Positions 35,461-45,040 of a stretch of 64,000 bases of DNA are shown here, piece by piece. The stretch is taken from NCBI GenBank assembly GCA_036936605.1, contig JAUPFV010000004.1:88004334-88068333 (forward strand), written 5' to 3'. Within the stretch, counting starts at the first letter, position 1, and each line of letters begins with the position of its first letter. Source of the DNA: Limnanthes douglasii subsp. nivea (lineage: Eukaryota > Streptophyta > Magnoliopsida > Brassicales > Limnanthaceae). The notes under the pieces are model-generated. The model was not told the DNA's origin, ran no database searches, and saw only the letters and a program-made list of their open reading frames with translations. Position numbers and translations under genes: made by a program.

Positions 35461-36534
35461 GAGTCTCAGGACATTTTATCCGAACTGCATGATGGGGATG
35501 GATCAGCTCATTGTGGATTCAAAGCCTTAACGCGTCGGGTATTGTTGGCAGGATATTATTGGCCTACTATTATGCAAGATGCCAAGTCGTTAGTTCGAAG
35601 CTGTGATACTTGCCAAAGGTATGCAAATTTAATACACAAACCAGCAGTACCCCTAATGACAATTTCAGAGGCGGTTCCTTTCGATAGGTGGGGGATTGAT
35701 TTAGTGGGACCATTACCTATGGCTTCTGGTGGAAGACAGATGATTATTGTTGCGGTTGATTATTTTTCGAAGTGGGCAGAAGCAGAACCCTTAGCTGGGA
35801 CAAAAGCTAAGGATGTAATCAAGTTTATTCAAAGTAACATTTGCTACCGTTTTGGAGTACCTCGAAAAATAACGACGGATAACGGCCCTCAATTTAATAA
35901 CAAGGAAATGGACTCTTTTTGCTCTTCGAAGGGGATACAGCAATGCTTTTCCACTCCTTTCCACCCCCAGGCAAATGGACAGGTGGAAGTTACAAATAGA
36001 TCTATTTTGGATGGTTTGAAGAAAAATTTGGCAGGAGCAGCAGGGAAATGGCCAAATTATCTTCAAGAGGTGCTATGGGCATATAGAACAACCCCTAGAG
36101 AGGCTACAAAAGAGACTCCTTTCTCTTTAGTATATGGAATGGATGCTGTGTGCCCTGCTGAATCTACATTGCCTTCTTATAGACTACTACAATATTCCGA
36201 TGCGGATAACGATGAAGCTAGAAGGGTGGAGCTTGATTTGCTGGAAGAAAAAAGGGTCAAAGCACATTTGAATGTGATCCATTATCAAACTTTAATGAGG
36301 AGCAGGTACGATGCTAAAGTTAAGAGGAGAGAATTCAAAATTGGCGATCGAGTATTACGAAAAGTATTTCTTCATACTAGGGATAAGCACCTCGGAAAAT
36401 TGGCTCCGAATTGGGAAGGTCCTTACGAAGTTAAAATGAAGGTCAAGCCAGGTTCTTATAGGCTGTCTGATCGAGAGGGGAGGATGCTCAAACATCCTTG
36501 GAATATAGAGCACTTGAAATTGTACTGTGAGTAA
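35461..36534 (+). CDS. E3 pol: integrase
   Basis: In frame with the RT ORF, behind its stop; the first ORF residues begin at 35542. Zinc domain HCGFKALTRRV...CDTCQRYA, catalytic core DRWGIDLVGPLP, TDNGPQFNN and NGQVEVTNRSILDG (D, D, E all present). The C-terminal KLAPNWEGPYEV and HPWNIEHLKLYCE are typical of this lineage. Confidence 0.92.
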   Translation, partial: ESQDILSELHDGDGSAHCGFKALTRRVLLAGYYWPTIMQDAKSLVRSCDTCQRYANLIHKPAVPLMTISEAVPFDRWGIDLVGPLPMASGGRQMIIVAVDYFSKWAEAEPLAGTKAKDVIKFIQSNICYRFGVPRKITTDNGPQFNNKEMDSFCSSKGIQQCFSTPFHPQANGQVEVTNRSILDGLKKNLAGAAGKWPNYLQEVLWAYRTTPREATKETPFSLVYGMDAVCPAESTLPSYRLLQYSDADNDEARRVELDLLEEKRVKAHLNVIHYQTLMRSRYDAKVKRREFKIGDRVLRKVFLHTRDKHLGKLAPNWEGPYEVKMKVKPGSYRLSDREGRMLKHPWNIEHLKLYCE

Positions 36535-36562
36535 AACTGTACTTCGAATTTTTGTAAAACAG

Positions 36563-36613
36563 ACATACTCTTTCCTTATATGTTGGCCCAGAAAGGTTTT
36601 AACGAGGTGTCTG
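36563..36613 (+). other. E3 conserved non-coding box downstream of pol
   Basis: CATACTCTTTCC, a short spacer, then AAAGGTTTTAACGAGGTGTC. See E1 (16296-16346) and E2 (44597-44648). Confidence 0.7.
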
Positions 36614-36766
36614 GTTAATATTGAATTTTTTAATAAAATTTCTTTTGGCCATTGGTTGTTTATTCTGATGGGTGATTTATTATTTTGGTAACTTGGCAAA
36701 GACTGATCATCTTTGAAAGTTGACCAAGAATAATTTTCCGAAGCAATAGCTTTGAAGAAACAACCA

Positions 36767-36985
36767 AATTTTCGAGGTGCCACATCTTATGAGTGCATCT
36801 AATTTTCGAGGTGCCACGTCTTATGAGTGCATCTAATTTTCGAGGTGCCACGTCTTATGAGTGCATCTAATTTTCGAGGTGCCACGTCTTATGAGTGCAT
36901 CTAATTTTCGAGGTGCCACGTCTTATGAGTGCATCTAATTTTCGAGGTGCCACGTCTTATGAGTGCATCTAATTTTCGAGGTACA
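36767..36985. repeat. E3 34-bp tandem repeat array
   Basis: Units starting AATTTTCGAGGTGCCACGTC recur exactly every 34 bp at 36801, 36835, 36869, 36903, 36937 and 36971, with one less perfect unit at 36767. The array lies between the pol 3' end and the end of the antisense gene. Confidence 0.97.
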
Positions 36986-37170
36986 TCCATTAATAAATAC
37001 GTTTAATTTTCGAAGTGATAAATTTAAATAAGTACATTAGAAGTTTAAGATAAAATTTTAAGAGGAAGAAAAGTTGCTTGTTCATCGGATTAAACACGAA
37101 GTCTACAAAAAAGGTGAAAATTACTTAGCCAGATACACAAAAAAAAAACAAACATGATATGCCTAGACTA

Positions 37171-40001
37171 TTAGGCATCATCTTCTTCTTCCGATGACTC
37201 TTCTGAAGCATCTTCTTATTCGGAGGAACTTGGTGGCACTTCGAATGCTTCCCTTGGACGACTTTCTTCAGGAACTTGTTTCCAAAGGTTCGTTAAATCC
37301 AACCTTGGACAGGCAGCATGAACCTCTTGAAGAATTTGAATAGCAGTATCAATTTGAGCTTTCTTGATACCTTCAAGCATTAAAGAGCCAACAGCGGCCT
37401 CGGCCTTTTTAACGGCAGCATTCTTTTCTTCCTTGAATTTTGTTCGAAGCGTAGTCAACTCAGTTTGGCAATTCTCCAGCTTCTCCTGAGTTTCTTTAAC
37501 AAGTTTCTCAGCATCGGAAGATTTTTGCTTTGCCTCGGATATTGCGGTGGAATGTTGAGAATTTAAGTTTTCAAGAGCTTGTCGATGAGAAGCCTCCAGA
37601 GCTTCGACTTTTTCTTTGTGCTCTTTAGCAAGTTTGTCTTTTTCAGCTTCGAATTTTTGAAGTGCCTCTGTTTTCGAAGTATTTTCGAACTCTATCTCCT
37701 TTTTACTCTTGATCAATTTTTGTGCAAGAAGCTCCAATTGTGCATGTGAATTTTTTACTTTTTCACATAATTTGTTGGCTGCAGCACTTAAGTTTTCAAA
37801 AGGATGAAGGATCGAAGTTACCTCATCAGATTTGTTTGAATTGGGAAAGATTATTGGTCGCTGACAGACAGGAGCGATGGCGTTAGATGTCGAAGCCATG
37901 GCAGCCCCAGTAGAAGTTGATGGAGCAAAGTTGGTAGGTTGAGAATCATTGCCAGTAAATGCAAAATCCCCGCTTGAATTAAAGTTTTCAAGGTTGAGGT
38001 AATCATCCACTTGACTATCTCCTAGTGTTAGTCCTCCATCAGGGTTCTCTTCGATAAAGGTTTTCCCATGCACCTCGGAAGCTAGTACTTCCTCTAGCAT
38101 ATCAGCCTCGTTCTTCTTCTTGGGTGTACCAGACTTGCTCTTTTTCTTCTTTGAAGAATTGTCTTTTTTCTTTTTTAGAACAGGTTCATCTTCTTCGGAA
38201 ATGGGGGGAAGCTGAGGTGCAGATGCTTTTCGTTTTCTTTTAGTCTTTGAGGTGTTGGAAGATTTAGCCTTGATTGCTTTGGGTTTCTTGAGGGTTTGCT
38301 TCCCTTTCTTTTTTAAAGGTAAGTGGCTGTCACTTCGATTCCAGGTCGGAAGATAGCATTTCCCATCTGGAGCAAGTATCCTCTGAACTGCTAGGATGGG
38401 ATCTGGAGGCACCATCGGATCTTGAGGGAAGTCAGCCCCTAACGATATACGCCAGAGATGGCTGTTGACGAAGTTGATAGGCTCAAATGCTGAATGAAAG
38501 CCATTTCCCCAAGACTTTTCTGCCCATTCAACCATTTGTTGGAAGATGAGCTTGGCTTCTTTTCGACGACTCTTGAACCGCCTCAGAATTTCTAAGGAGA
38601 GACAAATAGTTGGTTAAATAAATCGATTTAAAACAATTAGATAAATAAAGGAAGGTATCACTTACTGCTATCTCTCCAAGTAAGGGTGAGTTTGGAAGGA
38701 TTGGCATCAGAAATTTCTTTGCCGTTTTCCCAGGCTCCTGATAGGAAGACGAATCTTTGCTTCCAGAACTTATCAGCTTCGAGGAGGTCGTCGATAATTT
38801 TTAAATCATCTTCAAGAGTTAGGTAATAAAACGGCAGAACTGGGCCATTTGAAACTTTGGTTACTGAGATGAAGTCCTCGATTTCGAGGGGAATGCCTCC
38901 AAGCCTCGATACCATGATTGCTGAGAACAAAGTAAAGAGCAAGTTGGGAGTGACTTGTGTTGGACACAATCTGTGGATTTCGAAGTACCTCACTATCATC
39001 GGATCAAGGGGAAACCGAAGTCCCCAGTTGAAGAGCTCAGGGTACACTACTAGCTCATCTTTCTGACAGTTTAGAGGTGTCTCTCCTTCTACTGGTAATC
39101 GAAGAATCATGTTATCGGTTAATCCCCATAACTTTCTGAGCTGCTCTTTCTCTGATTCGAGGTAGTAGCTGTAGGGTACATTCTTTAAGGCAAGAATATA
39201 CCAAGCAGAAAGAGGTTTAAGATTTTCTTGGACTAAGGTAGCAACGCTCTCGGGGAGTGTAATAAGAGCTTTTTTCCCTCGAATATTCTTTGGAGGAGCT
39301 ACACCATCAGCCTCGGATTCTTCTTCGGCATCAGATTCAGTAGCTTCCGAATCGTCTTTTTTGTTATCTTCATCAGTGACTTCATTAGAGCGACTTCGGA
39401 TTTGAGTCTCCTGTTGAGTCACAGGAATTGGCTGACTACACTCTGGTGTAATGTCATCTACTTCTTGTGGGGGAGGAGAAGAGTGTGGGGGAGGAGAAGA
39501 GTTTTCTGCTTCTTCACCCATTGCTAGGAAAGGTGATTTTTTGGCACGTTTGACTTTGATAGCTTCGAATTGAGGAGGGAGTGTGTTGGATTGAAGGTCT
39601 TTTGTCGCTTCGACTTGAAGGACAAGTGATTTGGGTTGTGATTTATTATCAGTTGGTGGCTTGTCTAAAGTAACGACTTTAGATTTCCGATGCGGTCTTA
39701 GCAATGAAGAATTAGCTGGATTTCGAGGAGGAGAGGTTGTTGGGTTAGTCTCTGTTTTTGAAGCTAAGAGTGAAGACGAAGTGGCAAGGTTAGGGTCGAA
39801 ATTACCATATTCAAAAGTGGTACAAGAAGAGTGAGGACCGTTGCAGATCAACCCAGCAGCTTTGTATTCTTTGGCTCTTTGTGAAATACAAAGATAATCG
39901 TAGGCCTTGAATACTTGGTTGCTGGAACCAGGGAAAAGAGGTTTCTTTGGTTTTACTGGTTTTCTGGGTTTAGATCTTTTGTATTTAGGATATCTTCTCA
40001 T
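37171..40001 (-). CDS. E3 antisense gene (aORF), two exons
   Basis: Antisense to gag-pol. Exon 1 is 38666-40001, the intron 38592-38665 (GTAAGT...CCTTAG, phase 1) and exon 2 is 37216-38591; the spliced frame codes about 903 residues. The N-terminus is very basic (KYKRSKPRKPVKPKKP). The conserved domain, residues 250-420, has LFNWGLRFPLDPMIVRYF, CPTQVTP and SRLGG. Exon 2 has Lys-rich nuclear-signal-like stretches, then about 170 residues of predicted coiled coil (EKVEALEASHRQALENLNSQ). The end is LDLTNLWKQVPEESRP and an acidic Ser/Glu tail; a TAA at 37216-37218 cuts the tail, which stays open to 37171. Role unknown; a regulator, silencing counter-factor or nucleic-acid-binding protein are guesses. 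Confidence 0.85.
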
Positions 40002-40176
40002 ACAATGGTATCGATCTAAGAGGTTGCTTTGGTGGATGAAAAAGATGAAGTAATTTAAAGATTTATGAAGAACAGATTGAAGATAGCTTGAAGAACAGGT
40101 TGAAGATGAAGAACAGGTTGAAGATGGTTCAAGAGGTGATTTTCTCTAAAACGTTTTTAATGAATGAAGAGTTGGG

Positions 40177-40184
40177 TATTTATA
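40177..40184 (-). promoter_or_regulatory. TATA box of the E3 antisense gene
   Basis: TATAAATA on the minus strand, about 176 bp upstream of the aORF ATG (40001). It is flanked by CC...CC as in E1. Confidence 0.55.
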
Positions 40185-40565
40185 GGATAAAAGAGTGACG
40201 TTGAGAATATGGAGAGGCAAAACCAGTGAGTTGCTCTCATTGGGTGGAATATGAAACGAAAATAAAGCGTGTAGTGTCATGGGTCTACTATTAAAGGTCT
40301 AATCAATTTATCAAGTAGGGATTAGAGATTTCGAAGTATTAGCAAAACTACGTTCCTAGTAATAATGTTCGAAGTTGAGGTGAAGCTATATTTCAAGTTG
40401 GCAAATTCGAAGCGATGAGGAAATCTGTTTGCACTTATTCATAAATTCGAGGAGAAGTCACAAATCATTGGTTTCAATCATAATAAAGAGATAAAGTGAA
40501 GAAAGTTGTATTGACTCAAGATAGAGTTCGAGGAGCTAGTAGTTCTTATAAATGTCTGTATAAGA
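40185..40565. other. E3 region between aORF promoter and 3' LTR
   Basis: Non-coding; expected to hold upstream control sequence of the aORF. Several TTCGAAGT/TTCGAGG-like words recur. Confidence 0.35.
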
Positions 40566-40580
40566 ACTAGGGGGGGCTAC
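40566..40580 (+). other. E3 polypurine tract
   Basis: ACTAGGGGGGGCTAC directly before the 3' LTR. Confidence 0.8.
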
Positions 40581-40864
40581 TGATAAGGAAAGATATTTCT
40601 CAGGGACCTAAGTGCAATTGATAGGGACTAAAGTGATAAGTTCTGTAAATATAGGGTCAAATTAGACTTTAAGAGAAATGTAAAGGGTTGAACTGCAAAT
40701 ATACCATTTTGTAACCATTTCTCTAACTAACTCACTCAGTCTATTTAAAGAGGCTGAAGAAGTTAGTTAGGCCTAAGAAATAATCAGAAGCACTTTTCAC
40801 TTCCTAAAATTCTCTAAGTAGATTTGTGCTCTTGATTTTATCATTTCAGCTTTAATTCTTACCA
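40581..40864 (+). repeat. E3 3' LTR
   Basis: Partner of 30380-30663, four differences seen. Confidence 0.94.
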
Positions 40865-41400
40865 GGGAGTTCACCCAATATCCTCTTCTTAACCACTTAC
40901 AAAAAGATGAAATATCCAGTCGTAATTCAGCGTTCGGACAGATCAATTGTGGGCTTCACTGGGAGCTCAACAGATGTGATCGGGGAGTTCGAAGACGAAG
41001 TTTTGTTGGGCAAGGGCCCTTTTAAGAAGATAGTCAGGATATTTTTTATTGTGGTGGATTGTCCCACTTGTTATAATGCTATTTTAGGGAGGTCTTGGCT
41101 CTCTACGATGCATGTAGTGGCCTCGACAGTCTACCAATGTTTGAAATATGCTGTTCAAGGACAAGTGAGAGTTGTCCGGAGCAGTCAAAAGATTGCAAGA
41201 GAGTGTTATGATACAGCACTGGCTCCACGGACGTTGGGGCAGTTCGTATCAATGAAGAATAGCAGTTTGAGGGGCTTTCTGGGGGTGAGGGTAAAACTGA
41301 TGACCCCAGAGAGACCCCCGGAGTGTTGATACCGGTTGAAGAAGTTGAAATATATTCTTTGGAAGAAGGAAAAAACGTTAAGATAGGGTCTAAAATGCCA
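40865..41400 (+). pseudogene. E2 protease, C-terminal half
   Basis: Continues from the E3 insertion: GSSPNILFL-like start, then SDRSIVGFTGSSTDVIGEFE and AILGRSWLSTMHV, and RSSQKIARECY. The first bases (GGGAG) are the right copy of the E3 target duplication. Confidence 0.82.
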
Positions 41401-43070
41401 ATTGAACTGAAGAATAAAATTTAAAGTTTCTAAAAGACCATCAGCATGTTTTTTCCTGGTGCAATGCTGATGTTACTGGGGTTCCAGCAGATATTATATC
41501 GCATCACCTATCCATTCGGAGGGACATAGCACCTGTGGTACAAAAGAGAAGGGCTTTTTCCAAGGAAAAGGCTGATTTTATTGTTCAAGAAATTGACAGG
41601 CTCACAAAAATGGGGCATATGAAGGAGTCTCAGTATCCTTTGTGGACTGCCAATCCGGTTTTGGTGAAAAAGAAAAATGGCACGTGGCGTATGTGCATTG
41701 ACTTCACAGATCTCAATAGGGCTTTCTTAAAAGATTTATATCCAGTCCCCCGGATTGATCAGCTGGTAGATTCCACTTCTGGGAATAAACTACTATCCTT
41801 CATGGATGCTTTCTCCGGGTACAATCAGATTCAAGTAGATCCGAAGGATCAAGAGCATACCACGTTTGTCACTGACAGGGGTCTTCATTGCTACAAGGTG
41901 ATGCCATTTGGATTGAAAAATGTCGGGGCTACTTATCAGAGATTGGTGAACAAAGCCTTTGCTGATCAAATTGGAATAAATATGGAAGTATAAATTGATG
42001 ACATGATGGTGAAAAGTGTGGATGAACAACTACACTTGGCGGACCTCGAAGAAACTTTTGCTAACTTAGTAAAAGTGAATTTGAAGCTAAATCCAGAAAA
42101 ATGTGTGTTCGGAGTGCAGTCCGGGAAATTCCTAGGTTATATAATAAGTGAGCAAGGGATACAGCCCGATCCGGACCAGCTTAATGCTTTATTCCAAATG
42201 GAGCCTCCTCAGAATGTTAAAGAAGTACAACGGTTGACTGGGAGGTTGGCTGCTTTAAATCGGTTCATCTCAAGGTCTTCGGACAGATGTGCCCCGTTTT
42301 TTCAAACTTTAGAGGGTGCTATGGGATTTGACTGGACTTCACAGTGTGATGAGGCCTTCAATGAGATTAAGAAACATCTGTCCTCCCCCAAGACTTTATT
42401 TAAACATGTTGATGGAGAGACGCTCTTCGTATACTTGGCAGTTTCAAGTTGTGGCATCAGTGCTGTATTGGTAAGAGAGGTGGATAATTACCCCCATTTG
42501 GTGTACTACATCAGCAAGAGCTTGATAGACGCAGAAAAACGCTATTTAAAGCTTGAAAAATTAGCATTAGCCTTGGTAATTGCTGCAAGGAAGATGAGGC
42601 CTTATTTTCAGGCTCATCATATTATCGTCCGGACATCTTTTCCCTTGAAGAATGTTCTTCAAAATGCAGACATTTCAAGTAGAATGACTAAGTGATCAGT
42701 GGAATTGGGGGACTTCGATATTGATTTTTCTCCTCGAACAGCAATCAAAGTCCAAGCTGTTGCTGATTTTTTAGTTGAATTCCACTCTGATAGGGATACG
42801 AAGCGAACTACTGAAATGAAAGACAAAAAGGTTTGGATCGTCCGGACAGATGGTGGATCAAGTACTATGGGATGTGGTGCAGGGGTGTGCTTGACTTCTC
42901 CATATGGTGACAAGATGTACCAGGCTATATGTTTTGCTTATAGGGCTTCCAACAATGAGTCTGAATATGAAGCAGCTATAGCTGGTTTAAAGTTAGCTTA
43001 TATTTGTGGGGCCAAAAGGGTCAAGTTGATGAGTGATTCTGAGCTTCTTATCAACCATGTGCAAGGTTAA
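41401..43070 (+). pseudogene. E2 pol: RT, RNase H, start of archaeal RNase H
   Basis: RT blocks MCIDFTDLNRAFLKD (the usual ACPKD is changed), SFMDAFSGYNQI and MPFGLKNVGATYQRLVNK. TAA at 41991-41993 replaces the Tyr codon of the YIDD catalytic box (V-stop-IDDMMVKS). The reading continues in frame to TGA 42693-42695 in MTK(W)SVELGDF, and the archaeal RNase H (IVRTDGGSSTMGCGAG, NNESEYEAAIAGL) stops at TAA 43068-43070. Inactive. Confidence 0.88.
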
Positions 43071-44548
43071 TCTGAGGCAAAAAAGGAGCAACTAGTGAAG
43101 TACTTACTTCTTCTTAATAATGAGGCACTTAAGTTCAAAAGCGTTGTTTATGAGCATATACCCCGAGCAGAGAATGAACTAGTAGATTCATTGGCAACCA
43201 TAGCATACACTGAATCATATCCTTGGATCCATGTACTAGAGAGCCCTTCCATTCAACTTAATGTGGGTAAGGAGGAAGAAATTTTCGATGTACAGATGAA
43301 ACAACCTCAAGATTGGAGATTTCCTCTCCTGCAATATTTCTCTGATGGCATCTTGCCTCCGGATAAATCACTAGTAAGAAAAATGAAGCACAAGGCTCGT
43401 GGTTTTATCATACTAAGAGACGTTATGTATAAAAAGTCTTACAGTAAACCTCTTTTGCGATGTTTGGGAGATGATGAATCTCAAGTAGTCCTCTCCGAAT
43501 TGCATGATGGTGAGGGATCAGCTCACTGTGGATTCAGGGCTTTAACAAGGAGAGTTTTACTGGCTAGCTATTATTGGCCCTCTATAATGCAAGATGCTAA
43601 GGAGCTGGTGAGAAGGTGTGATACATGCCAGAGATATAGCAATGAAATCCATGTCCCAACCGTCCCTTTAGAGTCAATTTCTGAGCCTATACCTTTTGCT
43701 CGATGGGGGTTGGATTTGGTGGGACCTCTTCCTATGGCATCCGGAGGACGCAGAACTATAATTGTTGCTATTGATTATTTTTCGAAGTGGATTGAAGCAG
43801 CCCCGCTGGCAGGAAAAACATCAAAAGCTATCATAAAATTCATTTTATCTAACATCTGTTTCAGATTGGTGTTCCACAAAAGATAACGACAGACAATGGG
43901 CCACAGTTCGACAACAAGGAAATGGAGAGTTTATGTGCCTCAAGGGGTATACAACATTGTTTCTCTTCACCTTTCCACCCACAAGCAAATGGTCAGGTTG
44001 AAGTGGCTAACAGAACTATACTGTCCGGTTTAAAGAAGAATTTGGAAGGGGCTGCTGGGAAATGGCCTAACTATTTACAAGAGGTTTTGTGGGCCTACCG
44101 GACTACACCTGGGGCTGCAACACAAGAGTCACCCTTTGCTTTGGTCTATGGGATGGACGCAATAGCTCCCATAAAATCAACTCTCCCTTCATTTCGAGTT
44201 CACAACTTCTCCGAACACGCTAACGAAGTGGCAATCAGAGGTCAGCTTGACCTAATAGAGGAAAGACGAGTTAAGGCTCACCTTAGAGCTGCACACTATC
44301 AGGGTTTGATGAGAAGCATGTTTTCTTCTAGAGTTAAAAGAAGAGATTTCCAGTCGGGGGACAAGGTGTTGAGGAAAGGCTTCTTGCACACTAAAGAGAA
44401 GCTGCTCGGCAAACTGGCCCCAACTTGGGAAGGACCTTATATGGTCATTGAAAGACTTAAACCTGGAGTATATTGGCTAGAAGACAAGGATGGAAGGGTT
44501 TTAAATCACCCTTGGAATATTGAGAATCTCCGGATGTACTTAGAGTAG
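43071..44548 (+). pseudogene. E2 pol: archaeal RNase H end and integrase
   Basis: YEHIPRAENELVDSLATIA ends the second RNase H. The integrase shows HCGFRALTRRVLLASYYWP, CDTCQRYS, ARWGLDLVGPLP, TDNGPQFDN and NGQVEVANRTILSG. A 1-nt shift near 43867 separates the part before and after the second catalytic Asp. It ends HPWNIENLRMYLE. Confidence 0.88.
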
Positions 44549-44596
44549 AAGCTATGTAAATATTTAATTGTTTAAAAGTCCATGTAAATATTTGGG

Positions 44597-44648
44597 GGCA
44601 TACTCTTTCCTACCCTGGTGGCACGGGGAGGTTTTAATGGGGTGTCCG
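44597..44648 (+). other. E2 conserved non-coding box downstream of pol
   Basis: GCATACTCTTTCCTACC, GGTGGCACG, GGAGGTTTTAATGGGGTGTC; closest to the E1 version. Confidence 0.7.
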
Positions 44649-44905
44649 AGCTTTTTTATAAAATTTGATGCCTTCTTGAAAAAATTCGAAGTGTTCTTAC
44701 TTTTTTTTGTCACACCATCCGGATTTAATTAAAGGAAGGATGACTACTTAAACATTTGTCATTAGAGAATTTAAACACTCTTGCTTTAGAATATTTATGA
44801 AATAACTAAGGGCTATTTAAACACTAGCCACCAAAATTGAAACAAACTATGAAAGAATGCAAGATTTGTGAAAAATAAAGATATTCATTGAAATAACCCA
44901 AGTGC

Positions 44906-45010
44906 CTTGGCCTTCCAAGGACTTTAAAATTGTCAGACAGAACAAAAGATCTATTCGGACAAAATGCCGGACACAATTACAAAAATTCCTTGGCCTTCCA
45001 AGGACTTTAG
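44906..45010. repeat. E2 twin palindrome CCTTGG..CCAAGG
   Basis: CCTTGGCCTTCCAAGGACTT occurs at about 44913 and 44988, 75 bp apart, between the 3' ends of pol and the antisense gene. Each contains the dyad CCTTGG/CCAAGG. It may be a two-unit remnant of the arrays found in E1 and E3. Confidence 0.65.
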
Positions 45011-45040
45011 TTTAGATAACATAAAAAGATAATTCATAAT

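Larger units (their letters stand above)
30380..40864 (+). mobile_element. Complete Tat-lineage Ty3/Gypsy retrotransposon E3
   Basis: A 10,485-bp element nested in E2. The LTRs, 30380-30663 and 40581-40864, are both 284 bp and differ at four positions by my comparison (about 1.4%). The 5-bp duplication GGGAG is perfect. It is the most complete of the three and the best reference: gag-pol reads in one frame apart from one 1-nt deletion and three stops, and the antisense gene is open through both exons. It has two RNase H domains and no chromodomain. Confidence 0.95.

Noticed and set aside
35791..36066. Minus-strand ORFs over E3 pol
   Set aside because: Shadows of the integrase frame, without domain or codon pattern of their own.
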